Shown here: one piece after another, positions 45,457 to 53,235 of the stretch
Layout of the letters: every line of letters starts with the position of its first letter
Numbering within the stretch: the first letter of the stretch is position 1
Source of the DNA: Nonomuraea pusilla
GTDB taxonomy: Bacteria > Actinomycetota > Actinomycetes > Streptosporangiales > Streptosporangiaceae
Direction: 5' to 3'
DNA: 64,000 bases
NCBI RefSeq assembly: GCF_900109355.1
Contig: NZ_FOBF01000018.1
Coordinates: 124,001 to 188,000 of the forward strand
The notes under the pieces: generated by a model
Seen by the model: the letters and a program-made list of their open reading frames with translations, nothing else
Databases searched by the model: none
What the model was told of the DNA's origin: nothing
Position numbers and translations under genes: made by a program

Positions 45457-46449
45457 ATGTCTACGTGGGAAGCCACCGGGGTCGGATCGCATCCTGGCGA
45501 CGATCATCTCGAAGCGATCCGGGTCGTGTTCGGCGAGGTGCCGAACCTTCCGTACCTGCCAGAACTGCCCGCGAGGGGCGTGGGCGCCGACATGATCGGC
45601 AGGACGGCGGGGCTGCTGGTCGACCTGCCCGTCGAGGTGCAGCCGTCCGGGTGGCGGCTGGCCGACAGGCCAGGGCGCGACCACCGGCGCGCCGTCGACC
45701 ACCTCAGGCGCGACCTCGACGGCCTGGAGGAGATCGCGCACGACTACGCGGGCCCGCTGAAGCTGCAGGTGTGCGGCCCGTGGACCTTGGCGGGCGCGGT
45801 CGAGCTGAAGTTCGGCGACAAGATGCTCTCCGACCACGGCGCGGTGCGCGACCTGACCGAGTCGCTGGCCCAGGGCGTCGCCGACCACTGCGCCGAGGTG
45901 CGGCGGCGGCTGCCCGGCGTCACCGAGATCGTGCTCCAGCTCGACGAGCCCGGCCTGCCCGGCGTGCTCGCGGGCACCGTGCCCACCGCGTCGGGGTTCG
46001 GGCGGCTGGCCGCCGTCGAGGAGTGGCGGGTCGAGGAGTCGCTGCGGCTGTTCCCCGACGCCGTGGTGCACTGCTGCGCGCCGTCCGTGCCGTTCGCGCT
46101 GCTGCGCAGGGCGGGCGTGCGCGGGATCTCCGTGGACGCCTCCCTGCTGCGGCGCAGGGACGAGGACGCCGTCGGCGAGGCCGTCGAGGCGGGCGTGACC
46201 CTGTTCCTCGGGGTCGTGCCCGGCCGCGACACCCGGCTGCCCGACGCGGGCGTGGTCGCCAAGCCCGCGCTGGAGCTGTGGCGGCGGCTGGGGTTCGACC
46301 CCGAGTCGCTGTCCGGCCGCGCGGTGCTGACCCCGGCGTGCGGCCTGGCGGGAGCTTCGCCCGGGTACGTGAAGGCGGCGCTCGCGGCGTGCAGGAAGGC
46401 CGCCCGCGTGCTCAGGGACGACCCTGCAAGCGGCATGCAAGGGGGCTAA
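45457..46449 (+). CDS. Methionine synthase C-terminal-like (MetE_C / UROD-fold) protein
   Basis: 330-aa protein resembling only the catalytic barrel of cobalamin-independent methionine synthase. Visible features are ATGVGSHPGDD at the start, LQLDEPGLPGVLAG, a His-x-Cys pair in VVHCCAPS and a third thiolate in LTPACGLAGASP. These are positioned like the MetE zinc ligands. It lacks the MetE N-terminal folate half, so methyl donor and acceptor are uncertain. ATG 45457 is used, with an in-frame GTG 6 nt upstream. The sequence ends in a Lys/Ala/Arg-rich helix. Confidence 0.82.
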   Translation: MSTWEATGVGSHPGDDHLEAIRVVFGEVPNLPYLPELPARGVGADMIGRTAGLLVDLPVEVQPSGWRLADRPGRDHRRAVDHLRRDLDGLEEIAHDYAGPLKLQVCGPWTLAGAVELKFGDKMLSDHGAVRDLTESLAQGVADHCAEVRRRLPGVTEIVLQLDEPGLPGVLAGTVPTASGFGRLAAVEEWRVEESLRLFPDAVVHCCAPSVPFALLRRAGVRGISVDASLLRRRDEDAVGEAVEAGVTLFLGVVPGRDTRLPDAGVVAKPALELWRRLGFDPESLSGRAVLTPACGLAGASPGYVKAALAACRKAARVLRDDPASGMQGG

Positions 46450-46484
46450 GCCGGGCTGCAAGCGGCCTCGGTACCGTCGTTTTC

Positions 46485-46919
46485 ATGATTCTTCGTACCT
46501 TGGCGGTCGGGGCCGCCGCCATCGTCACGGCGGCCGCCCTCGCCGTTCCGGCCCTCGCCTCCACCTCCTCCGCCTCCGCCAACCCCGAGACGTGGAGCTG
46601 GGGCGCCATCCACTCGTCCGACCGGGCGGGCATGGCCAAGGGCAAGGTCGTGCTCGACCGGCCGGGCTTCACCGTCAGCGGCAAGCTGTACGACCTCCCC
46701 GGCCGGCCGGGCTGCTCCTGGGTGAAGTTCCGCTGGTACAAGGACACCGGCGGCTGGGGGCACAAGACGTACCGCAACTGCTCCGACGCCAAGCCGCTGT
46801 CGTTCACCTTCCCGAGCGGCTACATGCTCAAGGTCGAGGGCAAGGTCTGCCGCGGCACGGCCAAGAAGATCACCGGCAGGTGCTCCGGCTGGGAAGCCAT
46901 GTGGGCCCAGGGCGGCTGA
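46485..46919 (+). CDS. Small secreted protein, function unknown
   Basis: 144 aa. Signal peptide is about residues 1-28 (LRTLAVGAAAIVTAAALAVPALA). The mature part of about 115 aa has four Cys (GCSWV, NCSDA, VCRG, RCSGW), probably two disulfides, and is rich in Trp, Lys and Gly. This resembles small extracellular beta-sandwich proteins, but no family is recognised. It starts 35 bp after the MetE-C-like gene. No convincing ribosome site or terminator is seen. Confidence 0.75.
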   Translation: MILRTLAVGAAAIVTAAALAVPALASTSSASANPETWSWGAIHSSDRAGMAKGKVVLDRPGFTVSGKLYDLPGRPGCSWVKFRWYKDTGGWGHKTYRNCSDAKPLSFTFPSGYMLKVEGKVCRGTAKKITGRCSGWEAMWAQGG

Positions 46920-46986
46920 CAGGCCGTTCTTGTCGGTGCTCGGCGGTAGCGTTTGCTCAGGTCGTCGTGAGGAAGGAGACCCTGCG

Positions 46987-49170
46987 GTGAGCGAGCCGAG
47001 CGTCGAAGGCGTGCCCGTGGCCGTGCTGAAGCGCCACGCCGAGCTGAGCGAGCTGGTCGAGGACGCCCGCTGGCGGTACTACGTGCTTGACCAGCCCACC
47101 GTCAGCGACGCCCAGTTCGACGAGTGGTTCAGGGAGCTCGTCGCGCTGGAGGAGCGGCACCCGTCGCTCCAGACCCCCGACTCCCCCACGCAGAAGGTGG
47201 GCGCGCCGATCTCGGGCGACTTCGCCAAGGTGCAGCACCTCAACCGCATGGAGAGCCTCGACAACGCCTTCAACGACGCCGACATGGCCGCCTGGCAGGC
47301 GCGCGCCGAGCGGCTCGCCGAGCGCGACCCCGGCCCCTACCTGTGCGAGCTGAAGATCGACGGCCTGGCCATCGCCATCGTCTACCGCGACGGCAAGCTG
47401 GAGCGCGCCGCCACCCGCGGCGACGGCCGCACCGGCGACGACGTCACGGCCAACGTCCGCACCATCAAGGGCGTGCCGCACCGCCTCAAGGGCGACGACG
47501 TGCCGAGCCTGGTCGAGGTGCGCGGCGAGGTCTACATCCCGGTCGCCGACTTCAAGAAGCTCAACGAGCAGCTCGTCGAGCAGGGCAAGCCGCCCTTCGC
47601 CAACCCGCGCAACTCCGCCGCCGGCACCCTCAGGCAGAAAGACCCGCGCGTCACCGCGCAGCGCCCCCTACGCATGATCGTCCACGGCATCGGCGTGTGG
47701 GAGGGCGCGGCGGAGCCCAAGGCGCAGTCCGACGTCTACGAGCGGCTGCGCGACTTCGGCCTGCCCGTCAGCGACCTCTACCGGGTCGTCGGCAGCCTCA
47801 CCGAGGTCAACGAGTTCATCAAGCACTACCACGAGCACCGGCACGACCCGGCGTACGAGATCGACGGCGTGGTCGTGAAGGTCGACGACTTCCGGCTCCA
47901 GCGCGAGCTGGGGTCCACCTCGCGGGCGCCGCGCTGGGCGATCGCGTACAAGTACCCTCCCGAGGAGGTCAACACCAAGCTGCTCGACATCCAGGTGGGC
48001 GTCGGGCGCACCGGGCGGGTCACCCCGTACGCGGTGATGGAGCCGGTCGTCGTCGCCGGGTCCACCGTCGAGCGGGCCACGCTGCACAACGCCGCGATCG
48101 TCGTCAAGAAGGGCGTGCTCATCGGCGACACCGTGGTGCTGCGCAAGGCGGGCGACGTCATCCCCGAGATCGTCGGGCCGGTCGCCGCGCTGCGCGACGG
48201 GTCCGAGCGCGAGTTCGTCATGCCGACCCACTGCCCCGAGTGCGGCACCGCGCTGGCGTACGAGAAGGAGGGCGACGCCGACCTGCGCTGCCCCAACGCC
48301 CGAGGCTGTCCCGCCCAGATCCGCGAGCGGCTCTACTTCGCGGCCGGGCGCTACGCCCTCGACATCGACGGGCTCGGCTACGTCGCCGCCACCGCCCTCA
48401 CCCAGCCCCTGCCGCCGCAGGAGCCCGTGGTGCGCACCGAGGCCGACCTGTTCGACCTCACGCTGGAGCAGCTCATCCCCATCCGGTCGATCGTCCGCGA
48501 CATGGAGACCGGCCTGCCCAAGATCGACCCGAAGACCGGCGAGCAGAAGGTCGTCTCCTTCTTCTCCAACCTCAACGGCGAGCCCAGCCAGAACGCCCGC
48601 AAGCTCATCGCCGAACTGGAGCAGGCCAAGCAGGCGCCGCTGTGGCGGGTGCTCGTGGCCCTGTCGATCCGGCACATCGGGCCGCCCACCGCCCGCGCGC
48701 TGGCCGACGCCCTGCGCTCGATCGACGCCGTCATGAACGCCTCCGAGGAGGAGCTCGCGGCCGTCGAGGGCATCGGGTCCATCGTCGCCACCACCGTCAA
48801 GGAGTGGTTCGAGGTCGACTGGCACCGCGAGATCATCGAGCGCTGGCGGGCGGCCGGGGTCCGCATGGAGGACGAACCCGCCCCCGAGAAGGGCCCCCAG
48901 ATCCTCGACGGCCTCACCCTGGTGGTCACGGGCACTCTGGAGGGCTACACCCGCGACAGCGCGTCCGAGGCGATCACCAGCCGGGGCGGCAAGGTCGCCA
49001 GCTCGGTGTCGAAGAAGACGTCCTTCCTGGTGGCGGGGGAGAACGCCGGCTCCAAGTACGACAAGGCGGTGTCGCTGGGCGTACCGATCCTGGACGAGAC
49101 CGCCTTCGACGCCCTCCTGAAGGAAGGCCCGGAAGCCGCCACGGCCCTGTCCACCACCCCGGAATCCTGA
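46987..49170 (+). CDS. ligA: NAD-dependent DNA ligase
   Basis: 727-aa essential ligase sealing nicks in replication and repair. Domains in order: Ia NAD-binding (about 15-80, YYVLDQPTVSDAQFDEW), adenylation with Lys123 (CELKIDG), OB fold, four-Cys zinc finger (CPECGTALAY...LRCPNARGCPAQ), helix-hairpin-helix array and C-terminal BRCT (about 640-715). GTG start with AAGGAG 9 nt before it. The downstream 390 bp hold an 18-bp tandem repeat and a broken ORF instead of the next housekeeping gene. Confidence 0.97.
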   Translation: MSEPSVEGVPVAVLKRHAELSELVEDARWRYYVLDQPTVSDAQFDEWFRELVALEERHPSLQTPDSPTQKVGAPISGDFAKVQHLNRMESLDNAFNDADMAAWQARAERLAERDPGPYLCELKIDGLAIAIVYRDGKLERAATRGDGRTGDDVTANVRTIKGVPHRLKGDDVPSLVEVRGEVYIPVADFKKLNEQLVEQGKPPFANPRNSAAGTLRQKDPRVTAQRPLRMIVHGIGVWEGAAEPKAQSDVYERLRDFGLPVSDLYRVVGSLTEVNEFIKHYHEHRHDPAYEIDGVVVKVDDFRLQRELGSTSRAPRWAIAYKYPPEEVNTKLLDIQVGVGRTGRVTPYAVMEPVVVAGSTVERATLHNAAIVVKKGVLIGDTVVLRKAGDVIPEIVGPVAALRDGSEREFVMPTHCPECGTALAYEKEGDADLRCPNARGCPAQIRERLYFAAGRYALDIDGLGYVAATALTQPLPPQEPVVRTEADLFDLTLEQLIPIRSIVRDMETGLPKIDPKTGEQKVVSFFSNLNGEPSQNARKLIAELEQAKQAPLWRVLVALSIRHIGPPTARALADALRSIDAVMNASEEELAAVEGIGSIVATTVKEWFEVDWHREIIERWRAAGVRMEDEPAPEKGPQILDGLTLVVTGTLEGYTRDSASEAITSRGGKVASSVSKKTSFLVAGENAGSKYDKAVSLGVPILDETAFDALLKEGPEAATALSTTPES

Positions 49171-49262
49171 CCGGAACGGCCCCTCCGCCCGGCCACCGCG
49201 CCGCCGACCGACGGCACCAGGCCGCAGGCGCGGCGCGGCGGGCGCCAGGGGCGGCGCGGCCG

Positions 49263-49298
49263 CCGGCGGCGGGGCGGGAGCCGGCGGCGGGGCGGGAG
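49263..49298. repeat. Two perfect 18-bp tandem copies downstream of ligA
   Basis: CCGGCGGCGGGGCGGGAG occurs at 49263-49280 and 49281-49298 without mismatch. Partial copies (GGCGGGCGCC, GGCGGCGCGG) precede it from 49228. It lies 92 bp after the ligA stop, at the far end of the broken ORF. Confidence 0.88.
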
Positions 49299-49562
49299 CA
49301 CAGCGCGAGGTCGACGGTGCCTTCTGCGTGACCGCGGCGACCCGCCAGCCGGTGGGGAAACCGTCACCGGCCCCTCGTGAGGCGTGCCCCTCCCGGAAAT
49401 GCGAGGGATCTCCACCCACCGGACCTGCCGCGTCTCCGCGAGCTCGACGTCCTGGTATTCAGGCGGGGCAGCGGCACGTTCGCGCCATCCGGCCGCCTGC
49501 GGTTCCACCTGCTCGGCACCTTCGACGAGTTCCTTCGCGAGCTCCTCGTCGTTCGGGATCAC
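49299..49562 (-). pseudogene. Broken ORF coupled to the downstream-facing end of tetR
   Basis: A GTG at 49562 overlaps the TGA of the TetR gene (GTGA), as expected for a second operon gene. The first about 55 codons read like a real protein (VIPNDEELAKELVEGAEQ, then PPEYQDVELAETRQVRWVEI) with normal codon use. After about 49400 codon bias collapses in this frame and becomes normal in the frame one base over (GDGFPTGWRVAAVTQKAPST), suggesting a frameshift. Neither frame ends before antisense ligA sequence, so the 3' end is probably lost. Family not recognised. Confidence 0.4.
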
Positions 49563-50143
49563 GCTTGCGTTCTGGGGGCCATCCCGGAGAAGACCGCTTG
49601 GAGCACGCGGTCGATGTAGTCGTGTGTCACCGGCTGTTGTGTGATCAGCAGCCGGAAGTACAAGGGGCCGGACAAGATCTCGAACGCCAGCTCCGGGTCG
49701 AAATCGGGGGCGAGCTGCCCCTGCTCTTTGGCGGTCTTGAGGCGGGACAGGGTGTCGGCGGTCTGAGGCTCGATGAAACGCCGGCTGAGCGCGGCGGCGA
49801 CCTCGGGGTCGTGCTGCGCCTCGCCGATGAGGTCCTGATACAGCGGGCCCCACGGTGGCTGGCCCAGCAGGTCCGCGGCCCTGGTCATGACCACGCGTAG
49901 ATCGGCCACGATGTCGCCGGTGTCGGGGTGGTTCAGGCCTGAGGTGTTCAGGCTGAGGACGGCGTCGAGGAACAGCAGACCCCGGGAGGGCCAGCGGCGG
50001 TAGACGGTGTGTTTGCCGACGCCGGCGCGGGCCGCGACCGCCTCGATGGTGAGCTTGGCATAGCCGAGCTCGCGGGCCAGGTCGAGGGCGGCTCGCATGA
50101 TCGTTTTGGTGCGGTCGTCGGTACGGGTGGGGTGGTCCGTCAT
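49559..50143 (-). CDS. TetR/AcrR-family regulator
   Basis: 194-aa regulator. The HTH (about 12-58) reads TIMRAALDLARELGYAKLTIEAVAARAGVGKHTVYRRWPSR. The C-terminal domain (about 80-190) includes PLYQDLIGEAQHDPEVAAALSRRFIEP, typical of the TetR_C_11-like group. It is divergent from an SDR gene, with twin palindromic operators in the 145-bp gap, so it likely represses both itself and the dehydrogenase. A strong ribosome site is not evident. Confidence 0.93.
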   Translation of the reverse strand: MTDHPTRTDDRTKTIMRAALDLARELGYAKLTIEAVAARAGVGKHTVYRRWPSRGLLFLDAVLSLNTSGLNHPDTGDIVADLRVVMTRAADLLGQPPWGPLYQDLIGEAQHDPEVAAALSRRFIEPQTADTLSRLKTAKEQGQLAPDFDPELAFEILSGPLYFRLLITQQPVTHDYIDRVLQAVFSGMAPRTQA

Positions 50144-50160
50144 GCCGCAAGCTTAGCGAA

Positions 50161-50174
50161 ACGGCACGTGCCGT
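50161..50174. promoter_or_regulatory. Operator 1 of the TetR/SDR pair
   Basis: ACGGCACGTGCCGT is a perfect 14-bp palindrome 17 bp upstream of the tetR start. It directly precedes a TTGACA -35 box (50176-50181) facing the SDR gene. Confidence 0.75.
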
Positions 50175-50175
50175 G

Positions 50176-50203
50176 TTGACAGGGGCAAGGTATCTGGGTC
50201 ACT
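50176..50203 (+). promoter_or_regulatory. Probable SDR promoter
   Basis: TTGACA (50176-50181) is followed after 16 bp by GTCACT (50198-50203). It is flanked on both sides by the two TetR-type palindromes. The -35 is consensus; the -10 is poor. Confidence 0.5.
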
Positions 50204-50218
50204 CTGGGCCACGAGCGG

Positions 50219-50234
50219 CACGGCACGTACCGTG
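50219..50234. promoter_or_regulatory. Operator 2 of the TetR/SDR pair
   Basis: CACGGCACGTACCGTG is a 16-bp palindrome with one mismatched pair. It shares ACGGCACGT and CCGTGT with operator 1. Centre-to-centre distance between the two sites is 59 bp. It lies just past the predicted SDR transcription start, an effective position for repression. Confidence 0.72.
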
Positions 50235-50288
50235 TCGCTCCTGGCTCGTATGCCTGGTCAACAGGCGACAACGGAATGGAAAGACATC

Positions 50289-51143
50289 ATGAGCAAGGTG
50301 TGGTTCGTCACCGGTTCGTCCCGCGGTCTCGGCCGCAACTTCGTCGAGGCCGCCCTCTCTCGCGGCGACCGGGTGGCTGCGACCGCCCGAACCGTGGCCG
50401 ACCTGGAAGAACTGGCCGCCACGTATGGCGAGGCGGTGCTCCCGCTCCAGATGGACGTGACCGACAAGGCCGCCGTCTTCGCGAGCGTGCGGCGGGCCGC
50501 GGAGCACTTCGGCAGGCTGGACGTCATCGTCAACAACGCCGGCTACGCCCAGGTCGGCGCGGTCGAGGAGCTGACCGAGCAGCAACTGCGCGCTCAGCTC
50601 GAGACCAACCTGTTCGGCGCGGTATGGGTGATCCAGGCGGCGCTGCCCCACCTGCGCGAGCAGCGTTCGGGGCACATCATCCAGCTGTCCTCGGCCGCCG
50701 GCCTCATCGCCATGCCGCTCGGCGGCGCGTACCACGCCTCCAAGTGGGCCCTTGAGGGCTTGAACGAGGCCCTCGCCGGCGAGGTCGCCGAGTTCGGCGT
50801 CAAGGTGACCATCATCGAGCCCGGCGGCTTCGCCACCCGCTCCGGCAAGAACCCCGACCCGCTCAACAACGGCCACATGGCTCAGCCCGACCCGGCCTAC
50901 GACGGCCTCCGCCGGCGCCTCGGCGCCATCGCCGGCAAGCAGCCCGCCGGCGACCCGGCCGCCGCCGCCCAGGCGCTGCTCAAGCTGGTGGACTCCGACA
51001 ACCCGCCGCTGCGGATCCTGTTCGGCCAGGGCTTCTACCCGATGATCCAGCAGGCGTACGCCGACCGGCTCAAGACGTGGGCCGACTGGCAGGACCTCTC
51101 GGCGGAGGCGCACGGCAAGGCCGACCAGCAGGCCGCGCTCTGA
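50289..51143 (+). CDS. Short-chain dehydrogenase/reductase
   Basis: 284-aa classical SDR. The cofactor motif TGSSRGLGRNF (8-18) and an Arg-containing RTVADLEEL segment after beta-2 suggest NADP(H). VNNAGYAQVG, catalytic Ser135 (QLSSAAGL), Tyr148 and Lys152 (YHASK) have standard spacing. The C-terminal extension (about 190-284) matches SDRs annotated as oxidoreductases of unknown substrate. ATG 50289 is used. It is divergently transcribed from its probable TetR repressor and followed by a very strong terminator. Confidence 0.93.
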   Translation: MSKVWFVTGSSRGLGRNFVEAALSRGDRVAATARTVADLEELAATYGEAVLPLQMDVTDKAAVFASVRRAAEHFGRLDVIVNNAGYAQVGAVEELTEQQLRAQLETNLFGAVWVIQAALPHLREQRSGHIIQLSSAAGLIAMPLGGAYHASKWALEGLNEALAGEVAEFGVKVTIIEPGGFATRSGKNPDPLNNGHMAQPDPAYDGLRRRLGAIAGKQPAGDPAAAAQALLKLVDSDNPPLRILFGQGFYPMIQQAYADRLKTWADWQDLSAEAHGKADQQAAL

Positions 51144-51278
51144 ACCCTCCCCGGCACTGACGTGACCGATCCCGCGTCGAGATCACGGCGGGCCCGGCCG
51201 TCGCGGTCCTGCCCAGGCCCGCGTGCCGGGCTCGCCGACCTCGCCGTCCGGGAACGACTCGACACCCGCCCCTGACGT

Positions 51279-51311
51279 GATCGCATGCCGGCCACCGGCC
51301 GGCATGCGATC
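51279..51311. terminator. Perfect 15-bp hairpin between SDR and the IS remnant
   Basis: GATCGCATGCCGGCC (51279-51293), loop ACC, then its exact complement (51297-51311). It lies 136 bp after the SDR stop and ends 5 bp before the IS-like end begins at 51317. It may be the SDR terminator or a hairpin selected as an IS target. The remainder of 51144-51278 shows no gene. Confidence 0.85.
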
Positions 51312-51316
51312 CGCCA

Positions 51317-51428
51317 CTCAGAGCGTGTTTGAGAAGGGTTGATGACGGTGTGCGCGTCTCGCCGCCGTGACCGCTGTCGTCGCGATCATGGTTGGGTGCC
51401 CCGCGAACGCGGCTACCCTCCGATCTGA
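51317..51428 (+). mobile_element. IS5-type left end, copy 1
   Basis: About 112 bp, starting CTCAGAGCGTGTTTGAGAAG and running into the first transposase codons (GTGCCCCGCGAACGCGGC, from about 51399). It is the approximate inverted complement of 52914-53027, with a 26-nt identical core around CGTCTCGCCGCCGTGACC. Confidence 0.8.
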
Positions 51429-52210
51429 CCGACGCTCGATGGGCGCTGATCGAGCCGCTTCTCCCGGCCCAGAACACCGGCGGCCGGAGAAGCACTCGCG
51501 CCGCGACATCGTGGACCCCATCTTGTACGTGGTCCGCACCGGGTGCGCCTGGCGGCAGTTGCCCTTCGACCTCCCGCCCTGGCAGACGGTCTACTGGTAC
51601 ACGGTCTATTGGTGCACGGTCTACTGGTACTTCGTCCGCTGGGAGAAAGCCAAGGTCACCGAGGAGGTCCTCGCGAGCCTGAGGCGACGCGTCCGCACGG
51701 CGCAGGGGCGGGCTGAGGAGCCCTCGGCCGGCATCATCGACTCCCAGAGCGTCAGGGCGCCGACACCGTCGGCCGCGAGTCGTGAGGGTGTGACGCGGGC
51801 AAGAAGATCAACGGTCGGAATCGGTTCATCGTCACCGACACCCTCGGCCTGCTGCTGGTCGTGTGCGTAATGGCGGCCTCAGTCCAAGACCGCGACGGAG
51901 CCGAGACGACCCTGCTCAGCGGGTACCTGGTCACCCCGATCCGGTTCGTGTTCGCCGACGACGGCTTCGCCGGAGCTCCGGTCGAGTGGAGTCAGCGGAT
52001 CCTGCACACCACGCTGCACATCGTGCGACAAAGCGCCTGGGCAGATCGGGTTCGCTGTGATCGCCCGCCGCTGGGTCGTGGAACGCTCGCCGGCCTGGCT
52101 GGCCGCCGCCGCCGTCCGGCTCGCGACCACGAGCGCCAGCCCGCCACCTCGGAGCCCATGATCCCGGGGGCGGCGATCTCTGGAGTGGCCCGGCGTCTCA
52201 CTCGTGGGCG
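51399..52210 (+). pseudogene. Frameshifted IS5-family transposase
   Basis: Fragments in changing frames read LPSDLTDARWALIEPLLP, then HSRRDIVDPILYVVRTGC, ending GIIDSQSVR, then KKINGRNRFIVTDTLGLLL and ASVQDRDGAETTLL, then FAVIARRWVVERSPAWLA. This is the usual order of an IS5/IS427-like DDE transposase. At least three shifts are needed: about 51420, about 51470-51490 and about 51790, with another near 52100. Loss of the intact catalytic frame means the element is dead by itself. No matching right terminal repeat is seen just after 52210. Confidence 0.85.
51586..51630 (+). repeat. 15-bp triplication inside the transposase remnant
   Basis: ACGGTCTACTGGTAC, ACGGTCTATTGGTGC and ACGGTCTACTGGTAC follow each other directly, encoding TVYWY-TVYWC-TVYWY in frame. 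Intact relatives should have one copy (PPWQTVYWYF). Slippage or recombination after inactivation is the simplest cause. Confidence 0.9.
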
Positions 52211-52291
52211 CGCCGCCGCACATCAGCAGGCACGGGCGCTCAATCGGTCGACCTGGGCAGTGAGGCCGGGCGAGGCCATTCGTGCGCGGCG

Positions 52292-52809
52292 TCACACGCC
52301 GCGATCGTGCTCTGCGCGTGAACTCGGCTCCAGGTGCCGTTCGTACCGAAGCCCCGGGCGGCCGTCCAACACCGTCTCGCCGACGGGGACGAAGCCCGTG
52401 CGGCCGAGAACGGCTCGCGAACCGGCATTGTCCAATGTCGTACCCGCCCACAGGGTGGTCAGGCCGTACTCCGTCGCGGCCAGGACGCAGACCTGATGAA
52501 CCGCGCGTGTGGCCAGGCCCCGTCCGGCGGCCGACACTCCGCGATCCGGTACCCCAGCTCGGCCGAGCGGTCTGCCACGTCGATCAGGTTCACGCGCCCC
52601 ACCACCCTGCCCCGATCGTCCACGAGCACATGGAAGTAGCACACCCCGGCGGCCTGTTCTGCGAGCAGGGCGGCGAGCCGTTCATCGAATCGCGCGAAAC
52701 AGCCGTCGCCGCGGTCGGGAATCGACGCCGAGAAATACGCCCGGTTCTCCTTCTCGAACGTGAGGAGAGCAGGAGCATGGTCGAGGCGGAGACGCCGGAG
52801 CTCGGGCAT
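52292..52809 (-). pseudogene. Frameshifted GNAT N-acetyltransferase
   Basis: The first part (52809 down to about 52550) reads MPELRRLRLDHAPALLTFEK and FHVLVDDRGRVVGRVNLIDV, ending AELGYRIAE. The second part, in another frame, continues GRGLATRAVHQVCVLAATEYG to VLGRTGFVPVGETV. Together they make a normal acetyltransferase of about 170 aa with the acetyl-CoA loop (AAGRGLA) split at the frame change. A one-base change near 52548 would restore it, so sequencing error is possible, but it sits between two decayed IS ends. Confidence 0.82.
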
Positions 52810-52913
52810 CCGGCAAGGCTATCCCGCGCGGCGGTCCGGGCTGGGAGCGTGAGACGCCACGAACCCTTCGTCATGACGTAAGACCCGCCGCGCCCTCGGG
52901 GCGGAAACGCATC

Positions 52914-53027
52914 GGATCGGAGGGGTGGCGGCGTTCGCGGGACCCCCGACCATGATCGCGACACGACAGCGGTCACGGCGGCGAGACGGCACGCCGTTAT
53001 CAGTCCCCTTCCCGAACGCGCTCTCAG
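52914..53027 (-). mobile_element. IS5-type left end, inverted copy 2
   Basis: Read on the minus strand from 53027, it repeats the left end of the first IS (CTGAGAGCGCGTTCGGGAAG and the CGTCTCGCCGCCGTGACC core) and the first transposase codons. The rest of this transposase is missing. The 426-bp gap 52810-53235 holds this remnant and then the promoter region of the GGDEF-EAL gene. Confidence 0.8.
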
Positions 53028-53235
53028 AGCGGCGGCCTGGCCCGGCTCAGGTGCAGTGGATCGAAGGAGCGCCGTGGAGGTCGTTCGGGTTTCACGAAGG
53101 GGAATGTGGTAGCTACGTGCGGTGATTTTGGGTATATGTCCGAAAGGAGAAGTGACGGAACGTACGCGCTTGGTTTCGCGAAGTGGGGTGAAGGTCGTAC
53201 CCTCCCATAGTGACCTAATGGGGGTTCTGTTACCG

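Noticed and set aside
51317..53027. Single transposon with 110-bp terminal inverted repeats
   Set aside because: The inverted segments include the first transposase codons, so they are better explained as left ends of two IS copies.
53151..53214. Two AGTGAC motifs upstream of the GGDEF-EAL gene as BldD sites
   Set aside because: They are direct, 58 bp apart and lack the inverted TCACT partner, so chance occurrence is likely.
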